A stretch of DNA of 64,000 nt from Nannocystis pusilla (GCF_020073745.1 NZ_JAIRAU010000001.1:62001-126000); one strand, 5' to 3'; shown: positions 32,534-44,725, counted from the stretch's first letter. Notes: generated by a model from the letters alone, not told the origin. Numbers and translations: made by a program.

Positions 32534-32818
32534 GTGATCGCTAACAGTCCTCGCCGGTACACGCATCTGGTCAACCTCATCGCGCAGCGCAGCAGTGTCT
32601 TGTTGACGCGCGACCCGAACTGCTCCGACGACTACATGACGTGGGTGCGCTCGCTCGAGCAGACCTTCGGCGTCAGCATCGAAGTGCAGACCGTGATGGA
32701 CCCCGAGGGTCGTCCGTCTTCGATCGGCGGCACGATCTGCGAGAGCGCGCGTCCTGACTGTCGCCTGATCTTCACCGTCGACGGTGAAGAGACCCGCTGC
32801 GCGCTCCGCTACACGTAG
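32534..32818 (+). CDS. small conserved-looking protein of unknown function
   Basis: 94 aa from the GTG at 32534, which has GGAG about 8 bp upstream; the frame is open further upstream. VIANSPRRYTHLVNLIAQRS starts a helix. DYMTWVRSLEQTFGVSIEVQ and LIFTVDGEETRCALRY suggest an alpha/beta fold. It is soluble with three Cys and no signal peptide. A short inverted pair of the 14-bp family follows the stop. Function not recognised. Confidence 0.55.
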   Translation: MIANSPRRYTHLVNLIAQRSSVLLTRDPNCSDDYMTWVRSLEQTFGVSIEVQTVMDPEGRPSSIGGTICESARPDCRLIFTVDGEETRCALRYT

Positions 32819-32839
32819 CGTCGGTCGGGGTGGTTTTTC

Positions 32840-32859
32840 GCATGGCGCATGGGCCATGT
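32840..32859. repeat. 14-bp-phased RCATGT repeat, 2 units
   Basis: GCATGG at 32840 and CCATGT at 32854, spacer CGCATGGG. Intergenic, after the 94-aa gene. Confidence 0.7.
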
Positions 32860-32989
32860 GGTCGTGCTGACGTTGGGTAGTCGTGGTGAACATCGAGAGC
32901 GTGCGGACGAGCCGTAGAGCTCGCGCGCGGGCGGATCTGCGCCATCTTGGCCCGTCCGGCGGGCCCGACCGGCCGCTCCCGCCGAACAG

Positions 32990-33018
32990 TTGATACGCCC
33001 GCGCCGATGGTCTAGGCT
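32990..33018 (+). promoter_or_regulatory. candidate sigma-70-like promoter for the histidine kinase
   Basis: TTGATA (5/6 to consensus) at 32990-32995 and a weaker TAGGCT at 33013-33018 are separated by exactly 17 bp. Together they point to the kinase start at 33059, with a leader of about 33 nt. Confidence 0.4.
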
Positions 33019-33058
33019 GCCATTCTAGCTACAGGACGCTCTCCTAGCCCTCCGAGTC

Positions 33059-34375
33059 ATGATCCGGAAGTCGCCCACGCCGCTCGCGTTGCCCGAGATC
33101 GTCCGGATCGTCGGTGCCGACGCGGCTTACCTGTACTTCTACTCGGAGAGCACCGAGCGGCTGCACCTCAAGTCGGCGCGCGACGCCGAGGGCAAGGAGG
33201 CCGACCTGGCGCTGGCGAGCGCGGCCGTGCTCGAGCGCGTCCGGCTCAGCCGCGAGCCGTTCGCCGTGTCCGGCGACGCCGAGGGCAACGAGCAGCTCGA
33301 CGGCAGCCCGCTGCCGCCGCGGCACATGCTGGCCGCGCCGCTGCTGCTCGGGCACCGCTTCTTCGGCGTCATCTACCTCGACCGGCCGCTGACCCGCGGG
33401 CCGTTCACGCAGGACGACGTCGACATCCTGCTGGCGATCGCCGACCACCTCGCGCTCGCGCTCGAGACGGCCCACACCGAGCGGCTCGAGCTCGAGCGCA
33501 ACACGCTCGAGCGCCGCGCCCGTCGCCTGGCCCGCTCCAACGAGGAGGCGCTCGACGCGTCGCGGGCCAAGAGCGCCTTCATCGCCCACATGAGCCACGA
33601 GCTGCGCACGCCGCTGACCGCCATCATCGGCTACAGCGAGCTGCTCGAGGACGAGTTCAACGATGTCGTCCAGGCGGGGAGCTTCATCCCCGACATGCAG
33701 AAGATCCAGGCGGCCGCCAAGCACCTGCTGTCGCTGATCAACAACATGCTCGATCTGTCGAAGATCGAGGCCGGCAAGATGGAGCTCTTCCTCGAGGAGT
33801 TCGAGCTCGGCGAGGTCATCGACGAGGTGTCGATGACCGCCCGCCCGCTCATCGAGAAGAACCGCAACACGTTCGTGTCGCGCTGCGAGGACGCCCTCGG
33901 CCCGGTCCGCCTCGACCGCGTCAAGGTCCGCCAGGTCCTCCTCAACCTGCTCAGCAACGCCGCCAAGTTCACCAGCAGCGGCGAGGTCGCGCTCGCCGCC
34001 CACCGGACCGCCAACGACGACGGCGAGCAGCTCGTCTTCACCGTGTCCGACTCGGGCATCGGCATGTCGCCGAGCCAGATCAAGCGCATCTTCCAGGAGT
34101 TCGCGCAGGGCAGCGCGGCCACCACCCGCCGCTACGGCGGCACCGGCCTCGGCCTCGCCATCAGCCGCAACTTCTGCCAGCTGATGCGCGGCGACGTCGA
34201 GGTCGAGAGCGCGCTCGGTCGCGGCACCACCTTCACGGTGCGCCTGCCCGTGCGCCTCGCCGAGGCCGACCTCGAGCCGCCCGGCGAGGTCGATGCCGCC
34301 AGCAGCATGGACGGCGAAGACGAGTCGCTCGAGGAGACCCCGACGCGCTCGGGCGTCTACCCCTGGACCGTCTGA
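33059..34375 (+). CDS. GAF-domain sensor histidine kinase
   Basis: 438 aa, ATG start. Residues ~5-140 form a GAF-like sensor (LLGHRFFGVIYLDRPLTRG, FTQDDVDILLAIADHLALAL). A coiled coil follows (ERLELERNTLERRARRLARS). Then the H-box AFIAHMSHELRTPLTAIIGY, N-box QVLLNLLSNAAKFTSSG, G1 VSDSGIGMSP and G2 YGGTGLGLAISRNF: a complete HisKA/HATPase module. No membrane helix, so a cytoplasmic sensor. No response regulator is adjacent, so it is an orphan kinase. The C-terminal ~35 residues are acidic and probably disordered. Signal unknown. Confidence 0.92.
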   Translation: MIRKSPTPLALPEIVRIVGADAAYLYFYSESTERLHLKSARDAEGKEADLALASAAVLERVRLSREPFAVSGDAEGNEQLDGSPLPPRHMLAAPLLLGHRFFGVIYLDRPLTRGPFTQDDVDILLAIADHLALALETAHTERLELERNTLERRARRLARSNEEALDASRAKSAFIAHMSHELRTPLTAIIGYSELLEDEFNDVVQAGSFIPDMQKIQAAAKHLLSLINNMLDLSKIEAGKMELFLEEFELGEVIDEVSMTARPLIEKNRNTFVSRCEDALGPVRLDRVKVRQVLLNLLSNAAKFTSSGEVALAAHRTANDDGEQLVFTVSDSGIGMSPSQIKRIFQEFAQGSAATTRRYGGTGLGLAISRNFCQLMRGDVEVESALGRGTTFTVRLPVRLAEADLEPPGEVDAASSMDGEDESLEETPTRSGVYPWTV

Positions 34376-34642
34376 GCGTCGCCGGCCGAGCGCCCGCACG
34401 CACGAGCGGTGTCGGGCCATGCCGAAGATCGGCGCGGTCGTCCGGGGCGCCGGAGATGTCGCTCGCTCCGGCGACGATCCGCGGTGAGACGAGGCGGCGA
34501 CGCAGCGAGAGAGCGACGCCGCGCGCGTCGCCTGTCGCCGCGTGCTCTGGTCCAGATCGACAAGGTCACCGCGCTCCATGGCAAACTGCTGCGGTCACAG
34601 AAAACCGCTCTGCAAGCGAGTGGGCCCTGGGGAGGAGGAGCG

Positions 34643-35206
34643 ATGGCTACGTCATATCGGAAGAAGGCAGCGAAGAAGACCGCGACCAAGAAGACCGCGA
34701 AGAAGGCCGCGCCCAAGAAGGCGACCAAAAAGGCCGCGGCGAAGAAGGCGACCGCGAAGAAGGCGACCACCAAGAAGACCGCGAAGAAGGCCGCCCCCGC
34801 GAAGAAGACGACCGCGAAGAAGACGGCCGCGAAGAAGGCCGCGAAGAAGGCTGTCGGCCGCAAGCCGCGTGAAGAGGCGGCGCCCGTGGTCGCGGCCGCG
34901 AGCGGCGAGAGCGGCGAGGCCGGCGGCGCGACGGCGGCCGAGTCGGCGAGCAGCTCCGACTCGGAGGGTGAATCAGGCGGCGACGCCGAGGATGACCTAG
35001 AGGACATGTCCGAAGAGTCCGAGCCCTCGGAGTTGGAGATCAGCCGGCGGCTCAGCGCCGACCTCGACGCCACAGCCGAGGCCGACGACGACGACGCGGA
35101 GGCCCCCGTGGCGCTCCCCGTCGAACTCCCGGGACCCCCGCTCGACGACGACGTGCTGTCCCGCCTGGGCGGCGACGACGACGACGACCTCGACGACCTC
35201 GCCTGA
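34643..35206 (+). CDS. histone H1-like Lys/Ala-rich protein with acidic tail
   Basis: 187 aa from the ATG at 34643, preceded by a strong GGAGGAGGAG. Residues 1-75 consist of degenerate AKKAT/KKTA-type repeats (KKAAKKTATKKTAKKAAPKK), as in eukaryotic H1 tails and bacterial AlgP/Hc1-like proteins, and should bind DNA. After about residue 80 the composition reverses to Glu/Asp/Ser (SSDSEGESGGDAEDDLEDMS), ending GGDDDDDLDDLA. One chain thus carries a polycation and a polyanion, allowing self-masking or phase separation. A 14-bp repeat pair in the acidic part encodes EDMSEES. The upstream 267 bp show nothing recognisable. Confidence 0.8.
   Translation: MATSYRKKAAKKTATKKTAKKAAPKKATKKAAAKKATAKKATTKKTAKKAAPAKKTTAKKTAAKKAAKKAVGRKPREEAAPVVAAASGESGEAGGATAAESASSSDSEGESGGDAEDDLEDMSEESEPSELEISRRLSADLDATAEADDDDAEAPVALPVELPGPPLDDDVLSRLGGDDDDDLDDLA
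35004..35023. repeat. 14-bp-phased RCATGT repeat, 1 good and 1 degenerate unit
   Basis: ACATGT at 35004, spacer CCGAAGAG (shared with 19306), degenerate TCCGAG at 35018. Inside the H1-like gene. Confidence 0.6.
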
Positions 35207-35394
35207 GCAGCAGAGGGCGCTGCTCGGCCGCGACGCCGCTGCGCTCGCAGCAAACCGCGCCGCGGGTCCGCGCAGCTCTTCTGCCACCGCCGCAGCTCCG
35301 CTCGTTGCGTCTACAAGGTTCGGAGCAGTTCCGCGCGCAAAATGCGCGCTAATGGATCTTGCGAGGACCCTTCGCTGTGTTACAACCAGGGGTC

Positions 35395-35559
35395 ATGGAT
35401 GTTACGCGCGATCGAGATTTCCCGATGCTGTTCGAAGAAATCTCTCCCCGGGGCCCGCTCGCCCTGGCGCGGCTGCGGAGGCTCAGAAGTGACCTCTGCT
35501 GCCTGTTCGTCGCCGGTGGCGTCATCAGCGCGGTGGTGCGCCTGGCCCTGATGGTCTGA
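35395..35559 (+). CDS. possible small membrane protein
   Basis: 54 aa from the ATG at 35395 (MDVTRDRDFPMLFEEISPRG). It is charged at the N-terminus and ends with one hydrophobic helix (CLFVAGGVISAVVRLALMV). Purines (CAGGGG) lie close upstream of the ATG. It resembles single-helix small proteins but I cannot name a family, and a chance ORF is possible. Confidence 0.35.
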   Translation: MDVTRDRDFPMLFEEISPRGPLALARLRRLRSDLCCLFVAGGVISAVVRLALMV

Positions 35560-35765
35560 GCGAATGTGACGGCCTCGCGACGGACGTGTCACGGTGCAGG
35601 CGCGACGACGCGCGCCGCGGTTCGCAAAAAGTCGTGATCCGTTCCAGGCCGGGGCGACGCTCATTCATCGAGTCATCGGTCTGTGTCCTCGACCGGTCAC
35701 GGCGCACCTGGGCCTCGGTGTTCCAGGGTTCGGGTCCAAGTGCGCCGTGGCCGGTCGTTATCTAT

Positions 35766-36932
35766 TTAAGGACCCTGTTGGCCCGCAGGGCCGCGGTTCG
35801 GCGGCAGCAGCGGCGGCAGCAGCGGCGCCGGCGGCAGGTCCGGCGGGGGGATCGTCGGCCGCCCACCCTTGAGCGACATGTCGGGGTGGAGGAAGGCGTC
35901 GAACAGCGCCAGCGCGATCGCCAGGATCACCGGCCCGAGGAACAGGCCGACGATGCCGAACAGCTGCAGTCCGCCGAGCACGGCAAAGAAGATGAAGAGC
36001 TCGTGCAGCTTGGCCTTCTCGCCGACCAGCTTGGGGCGCAGGAAGTTGTCGACCAGGCCGATCACGATCGAGCCCCACAGCGACAGCCCGATCGCCGCGC
36101 CCCACGAGCCGGTGGCCGCCAGGTAGATCGCCGCCGGCACCCACACCACGAACGCGCCCGCCAGCGGGATCAGCGACATGAACGTCATCACCAGGCCCCA
36201 GACCACCGCGGACGGCAGGCCGATGACCCAGAACGCCAGCCCGCCGAGCGTGCCCTGCAGCACCGCGATCACGAACACGCCGTAGACGCTGGCGCTGATG
36301 ACCTCGCGGACGCGCACGAAGATCTGGTTCATCGTCCCCCCGCGCAGCGGCAGCGCGGCCGCGAGGGCGGCGTGCAGCTTCTGGCCGTCGCGGAACAGGT
36401 AGAACATGGTGAAGAAGACGAAGAAGACCTCGATGATGACGCCGAGGATCCCGCCGAGGATCCCGCGCACGTAGCCGATCGAGTTCGAGGTCAGGTCCGT
36501 CATCGCCGCCTGCGCCTGCTCGATCGCCTGCCGCTTGACCGCCTCGATGTCGACGCCGCGCTCCGACAGCCAGGTCGTCACCTGGCCGATCACCGGCGAG
36601 TGCGGGTCGAGCAGGCTCGAGATCATCGCCTGCAGGGTCTCGAACGCCGGCGTCAGCTCGCGCACCAGCGCGAGGCCGATGAGCGCCGTCGGGACGCCGA
36701 TCGTCAGCATCACCGCGAAGCAGGACAGGAGCGCCGCGAGGTCCGGACTCTTGACCTTCGCCTCGATCCTCGCGTGCACCGGGGCGAAGGCCGAGGTGAG
36801 GACCAGGCCCCACAGCAGCACCTTCACGAACGGCTGCAGCATCAGCCAGCAGAGATAGAAGGCGAGCGCGACTCCGCTCAGCAGGATCAGCCAGCGGACC
36901 TTCTCGCGCTTGTCTTCGGGTCGTTCGTCCAA
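35766..36932 (-). CDS. AI-2E family / PerM-type transporter
   Basis: 388 aa from a TTG at 36932, supported by AGAGG about 8 bp upstream. Roughly eight membrane helices. IIEVFFVFFTMFYLFRDGQK, GLPSAVVWGLVMTFMSLIPL, WGSIVIGLVDNFLRPKLVGE and LGGLQLFGIVGLFLGPVILA are the characteristic C-terminal motifs of the AI-2E/PerM permease family. Members export small signals or act as ion antiporters; the substrate is not predictable. The C-terminal tail is Pro-rich (IPPPDLPPAPLLPPLLPP). The 206 bp downstream hold nothing recognisable. Confidence 0.88.
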   Translation of the reverse strand: MDERPEDKREKVRWLILLSGVALAFYLCWLMLQPFVKVLLWGLVLTSAFAPVHARIEAKVKSPDLAALLSCFAVMLTIGVPTALIGLALVRELTPAFETLQAMISSLLDPHSPVIGQVTTWLSERGVDIEAVKRQAIEQAQAAMTDLTSNSIGYVRGILGGILGVIIEVFFVFFTMFYLFRDGQKLHAALAAALPLRGGTMNQIFVRVREVISASVYGVFVIAVLQGTLGGLAFWVIGLPSAVVWGLVMTFMSLIPLAGAFVVWVPAAIYLAATGSWGAAIGLSLWGSIVIGLVDNFLRPKLVGEKAKLHELFIFFAVLGGLQLFGIVGLFLGPVILAIALALFDAFLHPDMSLKGGRPTIPPPDLPPAPLLPPLLPPNRGPAGQQGP

Positions 36933-37106
36933 GCAGGAACCTCTTCAAACGGGGTCGGAAAAAAAATGCATCGGCCTCTCATCCAAATCGGCCTGCGACG
37001 CACCTTATGAGTACGCGGGTTCGCTGGTCCGCAGTCAGCGGAGCCGCCGTCTTCTGAGGCCGTCCCCCCTCAACGCTATCTAAGTCGACCCCCACCTGCG
37101 CTATCG

Positions 37107-37775
37107 CTATGCCGGGTGGGGTTTCGTATTTTGGTCGCTCGCGGCGTCCTCGACCTCGAGGAGCGGGTCACCCTGAGCGACGTCGGATTCATCGGTCTGA
37201 CAGATCCGGACAACCCGGGCGCGGGGGGGCAGCGCGTCGCCGCCGTACAGCACGCGGCTGAAGGTCTTCATGACCTCGATGAGGCCGACGGTCTGGCCGA
37301 CCTCGATGACCGCGCCGACGCTGATGAACGCGGGCTTGCCCGGGCCCGAACGGACGTAGAAGCGACCGCTCGTCGGGGCGCGCAGCACGACCGCGCCGCT
37401 GACGGTGGCGCCCGCGGTCGCGCCGGTCTGCTGCGCGGCGGAGTCGCCGCGGGTGGCCGAGGGGTCGAGGGTGAGCAGGAGGTCGTCGAAGCCGACCGGC
37501 CTGCGCGCGGCAACGGGGCCGCGCGGGGCCTCGGCGGGCGCGATCACCAGGCCGCCCGCGCCGGCCGGGGCGAGCACGTGATGGACGACGCCGAGGATCT
37601 CGAGCGCGCCGATCGCCTGGTCGGGCCCGACGAGGGCGCCCGGGTCGGGCGCGCTGCGGAACATGCCGACGCCCGGCGCGAGCAGCCGCTGGCGCCCGTC
37701 GGGCCCGGCGGCCAGGCGGGCGCGGAGCACCGGCGGGGTGAGGCGAGCGTCGAGGGCGAAGTTCTTCACGGGCAT
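37107..37775 (-). CDS. biotin carboxyl carrier protein of an acyl-CoA carboxylase, with degenerate second domain
   Basis: 222 aa from the ATG at 37775; the much longer open frame upstream is a shadow. The C-terminal half [20 protein letters not shown]...[17 protein letters not shown] is a biotinyl domain with the target Lys in EVMK. The N-terminal half has [20 protein letters not shown] and [18 protein letters not shown]. This looks like a second lipoyl/biotinyl fold lacking the MK motif, so probably a duplicated, non-biotinylated domain. It is the last gene of the carboxylase operon, 3 bp after the carboxyltransferase stop. It carries CO2 between the other two subunits. Confidence 0.8.
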   Translation of the reverse strand: MPVKNFALDARLTPPVLRARLAAGPDGRQRLLAPGVGMFRSAPDPGALVGPDQAIGALEILGVVHHVLAPAGAGGLVIAPAEAPRGPVAARRPVGFDDLLLTLDPSATRGDSAAQQTGATAGATVSGAVVLRAPTSGRFYVRSGPGKPAFISVGAVIEVGQTVGLIEVMKTFSRVLYGGDALPPRARVVRICQTDESDVAQGDPLLEVEDAASDQNTKPHPA

Positions 37776-37777
37776 GA

Positions 37778-39508
<1,731 letters not shown>

Positions 39509-39511
39509 CGG

Positions 39512-40876
<1,365 letters not shown>

Positions 40877-40978
40877 GGAGGCGCCGAGGCTACCACCTTT
40901 TGCGCGGTACTGCCCCGTCGCTCGTCGCGCGCGCGCGAGGTCCGTGCGCGCCGACGATCTCGGCGCGCGCTTTCCATT

Positions 40979-40984
40979 TATAAT
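40979..40984 (+). promoter_or_regulatory. candidate -10 element before the Ser/Thr kinase
   Basis: A perfect TATAAT lies in very GC-rich sequence 18 bp before the kinase start. GAGG at about 40991-40994 is the ribosome binding site, so the leader would be very short. No good -35 hexamer is seen at 17 bp. Confidence 0.35.
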
Positions 40985-41002
40985 CGCCGCGAGGTTCTCC
41001 TT

Positions 41003-43612
41003 ATGGCGGACGAGGGCGCAGAGAAGGGACGCGGACAGGGCGACGACAAGGGGCGTACGGTCTTCGGCATCGGCCTGCCGGCGTCGGTCCAGGCTGCCAC
41101 GCGCCAGGCCACGGCTCCTTCGCCGCCTCCGCCGGCCGTCGCGCCCCCGCGGCCCGCTCCGCCGGTGAAGGTCCCGCCGAGAGCCGTCGCCCACGACGAC
41201 GACGACGACACCATGCGCGACGTCCGGGACCTGACCCGCGACGACAAGCGCGTGGTCGAGGCGAAGCACACGATCGTCGCCAAACCCGGGCAATTCATCG
41301 GCGCAGCCGCGGCGCAGACGGCCGAGCGGCAGGTCACGTCCGACCACACGGTGCCGGACATCCGCGCGCACACCGGCGGAAAGCGTGACACCGGCGAGTT
41401 CACCCCGCCCACGATCGCGAACGCCGATACGCACCTCGAGCTGCGCACGCCGATCAAACTCACGGCGGGCAAGCCGATCCCGGGCACCCGCTACAAGCTG
41501 CTCCGCTGGCTCGGCGAGGGCGGCATGGGCGTGGTTTATGAAGCCGAGCACATCGACATCGAGCGGCGCGTCGCCCTGAAGATCCTCCGCGCCGAGCTGA
41601 GCCTGCGCAGCGACACCGCCCAGGTGTTCCGCGACGAGGCCCGCGCGGCCACCCGCGCCGGCTCGAAGAACATCGTCGAGATCTTCGACTTCGGCGAGCT
41701 GCCCGACGGGCGCCTGTTCTTCTGCATGGAGCTGCTCAGCGGCGTCGACCTGGCGAGCCTGGTCGAGACCGAGTTGGAGTTCGCACGCCTCATCGCCGTG
41801 CTGCGCCAGGTGAGCCGGGGCCTCGGCATGGCCCACAAGGCCGGCATCGTCCACCGCGACATCAAGCCGGAGAACATCATCCTCGTCACGCACGAGGGCC
41901 GCCGCGACATGGTGAAGATCGTCGACTTCGGCGTGTCGGCGATGCTGTCGGCCGACCGCGGCGCCGGCCCGATCGCCGGCACGCCGGCCTACATGCCGCC
42001 GGAGCAGATCAACAACACCGAATTCGACGGCCGCCTCGACATGTACGCGATCGGCTGCGTGATGTACGAGCTGCTCGTCGGCCACCCGCCGTTCGTCGAC
42101 GACAATTTGGCCGAGGTGCTGCTGGCGCACATCAACCGCGCGCCGCCGCTGCCGAGCCAGATCAAGCCGGAGCGCAACATCCCGAAGGCGCTCGAGGACG
42201 TGGTGATGCGCTGCCTCGCCAAGTCGCCCGGCGACCGCTACGCCAACATGGCCGAATTCGAGGCGGCGCTGTGCGAGGCCCAGATCGCGGCCAGGATCAC
42301 CACCGAGTGGGACGACCTGCCGCTGCCAGACATCGACCCCGAGCGGCGCGCCAGCCTGCTCGCGCGCATGCCCGGGCAACAGACCGAGCTGGCGCACAAG
42401 CGCCGCTGGCTGCTGCCGGCGGCCGCGGCCGTCGGCGCGGCGGTGGTGACGGCGGTGGTGCTGATGCTGACCAGCGCGCCGGAAGTGACGCCGGAGGAGC
42501 AGGAGCAGATCGAGAGCCTCAGCCGCACGGCCCGCCAGGCGGCGAGCATCGGCCACTACGTCAACCTGCCGGAGGACGGCGGCCCGACGGCGCTGCTCAA
42601 GGTCAAGGAGCTCGAGGCGGTCGAGGGCAACGGCCAGCGCATCGCCGACGAGCGCGGCGAGGAGCTGCGCAAGGAGTTCTCGAACCAGCTGCTGACGATC
42701 GGCGACAAGTTCTGGGAGACCGAGGGCACGCGCGCGCTGTCTCGCGACTACTACGCGTGGGCGCTGGCGTTCGACCCCCACAGCGAGCGCGCGCTGACCC
42801 GCGCGGCCCGCTCGCAGGCGGAGATCGCCGACTACGTCAAGCGCGCCGAGGCCGGCACCCTGAGCCCCGGCGAGAAGGTCAGCGGCGAGATCGCCGTGGC
42901 GATGATCCAGCCCGACGAGGTCAAGCGCGAGGCGAGCATGAAGAAGGCGATCGCCAAGGCGCGCACGGAGGCGCCGCTGTCGGCCCAGACGGCGCTCCTC
43001 GAGGTCGCCCGCGGCGCCGGCGTCGACGTCGAGCCCGAGGCCGCGCCGCCGCCGAAGACCAAGGAGCCGGCACCGGAGGCGGCGCCGCCGAAGCAGGAAG
43101 ACCCGCCGGAGATCGAGCCCGACCCGGTCGAGCCGCCGCCCGAGGCGACCGCCAAGCAGGCGCCGAAGGCCGGCAAGGGCGGCGGCAAGAAGAAGGGCGA
43201 GCAGGACGACCCGGGCGACGACGAGCTGCCCGACGCGCCGGTGAAGCGCGACCCGGCGAAGGCGACCGAGATCGCCGGCCAGGGCAAGACGGCGCTGGCG
43301 TCCGGCCGCCGCGACGAGGCCGAGTCGCTGTTCAACCAGGCGATCAGCTACGACCGCCGCAACGCCGAGGCGCTGATCGGCCTGTCGGACATCTACTTCG
43401 ACCGCGGTTCGGCCGACAAGGCGCAACGCTTCGCCGAGAAGGCGGTCGCGGTGGCCCCCAACAACGGCTCGTACCGGCTCAAGCTCGGCGACGCCTACTA
43501 CAACGCGCTCCGCTACCGCGACGCGCTGCTGCAGTACGAGAAGGCCCAGGAGCTCGGCGACGCCAAGGCCGCCCAGCGCATCGCCAAGGTCAAGACCAAG
43601 CTCGGCGGCTGA
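41003..43612 (+). CDS. membrane Ser/Thr protein kinase with C-terminal TPR-like domain
   Basis: 869 aa from the ATG at 41003 (GAGG 8 bp upstream). Residues 1-150 are disordered, Pro/Asp-rich, with the short motif RTVFGIGLPA. The kinase domain is complete: LLRWLGEGGMGVVYEAEHID (P-loop), RRVALKIL (Lys), IVHRDIKPENIILV (HRD, Asn), KIVDFGVSAML (DFG), PIAGTPAYMPPEQ (APE). One membrane helix follows near residue 470 (AAAAVGAAVVTAVVLMLTSA). The outside part has helical repeats, a Pro/Lys/Glu linker and three TPR-like units (AEALIGLSDIYFDRGSADKA). This is a typical myxobacterial Hanks-type kinase, probably responding to envelope signals. Targets unknown. Confidence 0.93.
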   Translation: MADEGAEKGRGQGDDKGRTVFGIGLPASVQAATRQATAPSPPPPAVAPPRPAPPVKVPPRAVAHDDDDDTMRDVRDLTRDDKRVVEAKHTIVAKPGQFIGAAAAQTAERQVTSDHTVPDIRAHTGGKRDTGEFTPPTIANADTHLELRTPIKLTAGKPIPGTRYKLLRWLGEGGMGVVYEAEHIDIERRVALKILRAELSLRSDTAQVFRDEARAATRAGSKNIVEIFDFGELPDGRLFFCMELLSGVDLASLVETELEFARLIAVLRQVSRGLGMAHKAGIVHRDIKPENIILVTHEGRRDMVKIVDFGVSAMLSADRGAGPIAGTPAYMPPEQINNTEFDGRLDMYAIGCVMYELLVGHPPFVDDNLAEVLLAHINRAPPLPSQIKPERNIPKALEDVVMRCLAKSPGDRYANMAEFEAALCEAQIAARITTEWDDLPLPDIDPERRASLLARMPGQQTELAHKRRWLLPAAAAVGAAVVTAVVLMLTSAPEVTPEEQEQIESLSRTARQAASIGHYVNLPEDGGPTALLKVKELEAVEGNGQRIADERGEELRKEFSNQLLTIGDKFWETEGTRALSRDYYAWALAFDPHSERALTRAARSQAEIADYVKRAEAGTLSPGEKVSGEIAVAMIQPDEVKREASMKKAIAKARTEAPLSAQTALLEVARGAGVDVEPEAAPPPKTKEPAPEAAPPKQEDPPEIEPDPVEPPPEATAKQAPKAGKGGGKKKGEQDDPGDDELPDAPVKRDPAKATEIAGQGKTALASGRRDEAESLFNQAISYDRRNAEALIGLSDIYFDRGSADKAQRFAEKAVAVAPNNGSYRLKLGDAYYNALRYRDALLQYEKAQELGDAKAAQRIAKVKTKLGG

Positions 43613-43626
43613 TCGTCTTCAAGGGA

Positions 43627-43702
43627 GGGTGTCCTACGAGGCATGTCCTCGCGGACATAAACGGTGGGATATGTCGTTCAGCGCATGTCCCCGGCGCCAG
43701 GT
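43627..43702. repeat. 14-bp-phased RCATGT repeat, 6 units
   Basis: GGGTGT 43627, GCATGT 43641, ACATAA 43655, ATATGT 43669, GCATGT 43683, CCAGGT 43697, all exactly in phase. Between the kinase and rnz genes, running into the rnz 3' end. Confidence 0.88.
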
Positions 43703-44613
43703 TCGAGGCGGCGCGGGACGGGGATGACGTCGCAGTCGCGGGCGGCGATGCTGTCGGGGTGGATCGCGCGGGCCTCGGCGACGAAGGCCTCGGTGTCGGT
43801 GTAGCGCTGCGAGAAGTGGGTGAGCACCAGGCGGCGGACGCCGGCGTCGCGGGCGATGGTGGCGGCCTCGACGGCGGTCATGTGGCCGTGGTCGTGGGCG
43901 AGGTCGGCGTCGCAGTGGAGGTAGGTCGACTCGCAGACCAGCATGTCGGCGCCGCGGGCCAGCTCGAAGGCGTTCTTGCACAGGCGCGTGTCCATGACGA
44001 ACGCGAACACCTGGCCCGGCTTCGGCAGGCTGACGTCCTCGAGGCGGACGGTGCGGCCGTCGATCTCGAGCGAGCCCTCGGTCATGAGGCGGCGCACCAT
44101 CGGGCCGCGCACGCCGGCGGCCGCGAGGCGGTCGGGCAGCATGGTCCGCTTGGCCTTCTCCTCGAGGCGGTAGCCCCAGGCCTCGACGCCGTGCTCGAGC
44201 GGCAGGGTCGAGAGGGTGAGGTCGGCGTCCTCGTAGATGATCCCGGCGGTGCGGATCGGCCGCGGCGTGATGTGAGCGACGTCGTGGAAGATCGAGGCGT
44301 GGCGCAGGCGGTCGAAGTACACCTGGCCGGACGCGGGGTAGTGGACCGCGATCTCGTGCTGCACCCGGTCGAGCGAGATCCGCTGGGAGATGCCGGCCAG
44401 GCCGAGGCAGTGGTCGCCGTGGAAGTGCGTCACGCAGATCCGCGTGATCGCGGCGGTCGTCACCCCGGCGTAGATCATCTGCCGCTGCGTGCCTTCGCCG
44501 GGGTCGAACAGCAGGCCGTGGTCGTCCCAGCGCAGCAGGTAACCATTGTGGTTGCGGTAGCGCGTGGGCACCTGACTGGCGGTGCCGAGGGCGATGAGCT
44601 CGCGGGCGGACAT
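43678..44613 (-). CDS. rnz: ribonuclease Z
   Basis: 311 aa, ATG start. GEGTQRQMIYAGVTTAAITR and ICVTHFHGDHCLGLAGISQR (HxHxDH zinc motif) identify the RNase Z/ElaC group. FAFVMDTRLCKNAFELARGA and DMLVCESTYL are the later metal and exosite strands. HMTAVEAATIARDAGVRRL and LVLTHFSQRY complete it. It trims the 3' trailer of tRNA precursors; the length fits the short bacterial form. The final residues (GDMR) and stop codon are encoded inside a six-unit 14-bp repeat array that continues into the intergenic space towards the kinase gene. Confidence 0.92.
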   Translation of the reverse strand: MSARELIALGTASQVPTRYRNHNGYLLRWDDHGLLFDPGEGTQRQMIYAGVTTAAITRICVTHFHGDHCLGLAGISQRISLDRVQHEIAVHYPASGQVYFDRLRHASIFHDVAHITPRPIRTAGIIYEDADLTLSTLPLEHGVEAWGYRLEEKAKRTMLPDRLAAAGVRGPMVRRLMTEGSLEIDGRTVRLEDVSLPKPGQVFAFVMDTRLCKNAFELARGADMLVCESTYLHCDADLAHDHGHMTAVEAATIARDAGVRRLVLTHFSQRYTDTEAFVAEARAIHPDSIAARDCDVIPVPRRLEPGAGDMR

Positions 44614-44691
44614 GAGGGGGGCGGAGCATAGATCAGGCTCGTCGGCCGCGGGGGCGAGCGGACGGGCGGAGCGGTGTTTGTCCCAGTGACG

Positions 44692-44725
44692 GCAAGTCCC
44701 TTGAGACAGGTCCGAACGGACAGCA
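44692..44725. repeat. 14-bp-phased RCATGT repeat, 3 units
   Basis: GCAAGT 44692, ACAGGT 44706, ACAGCA 44720; spacers CCCTTGAG and CCGAACGG. Intergenic, before the Thr-rich lipoprotein. Confidence 0.75.

Larger units (their letters stand above)
32819..33058. other. 240-bp intergenic region upstream of the histidine kinase
   Basis: Contains a 14-bp repeat pair at 32840-32859 and the promoter candidate at 32990-33018. No other gene is seen. Confidence 0.45.

Noticed and set aside
35877..35882. Single ACATGT in the AI-2E permease gene (and GCATGT at 62680)
   Set aside because: No second core in 14-bp phase, so not counted as an array.
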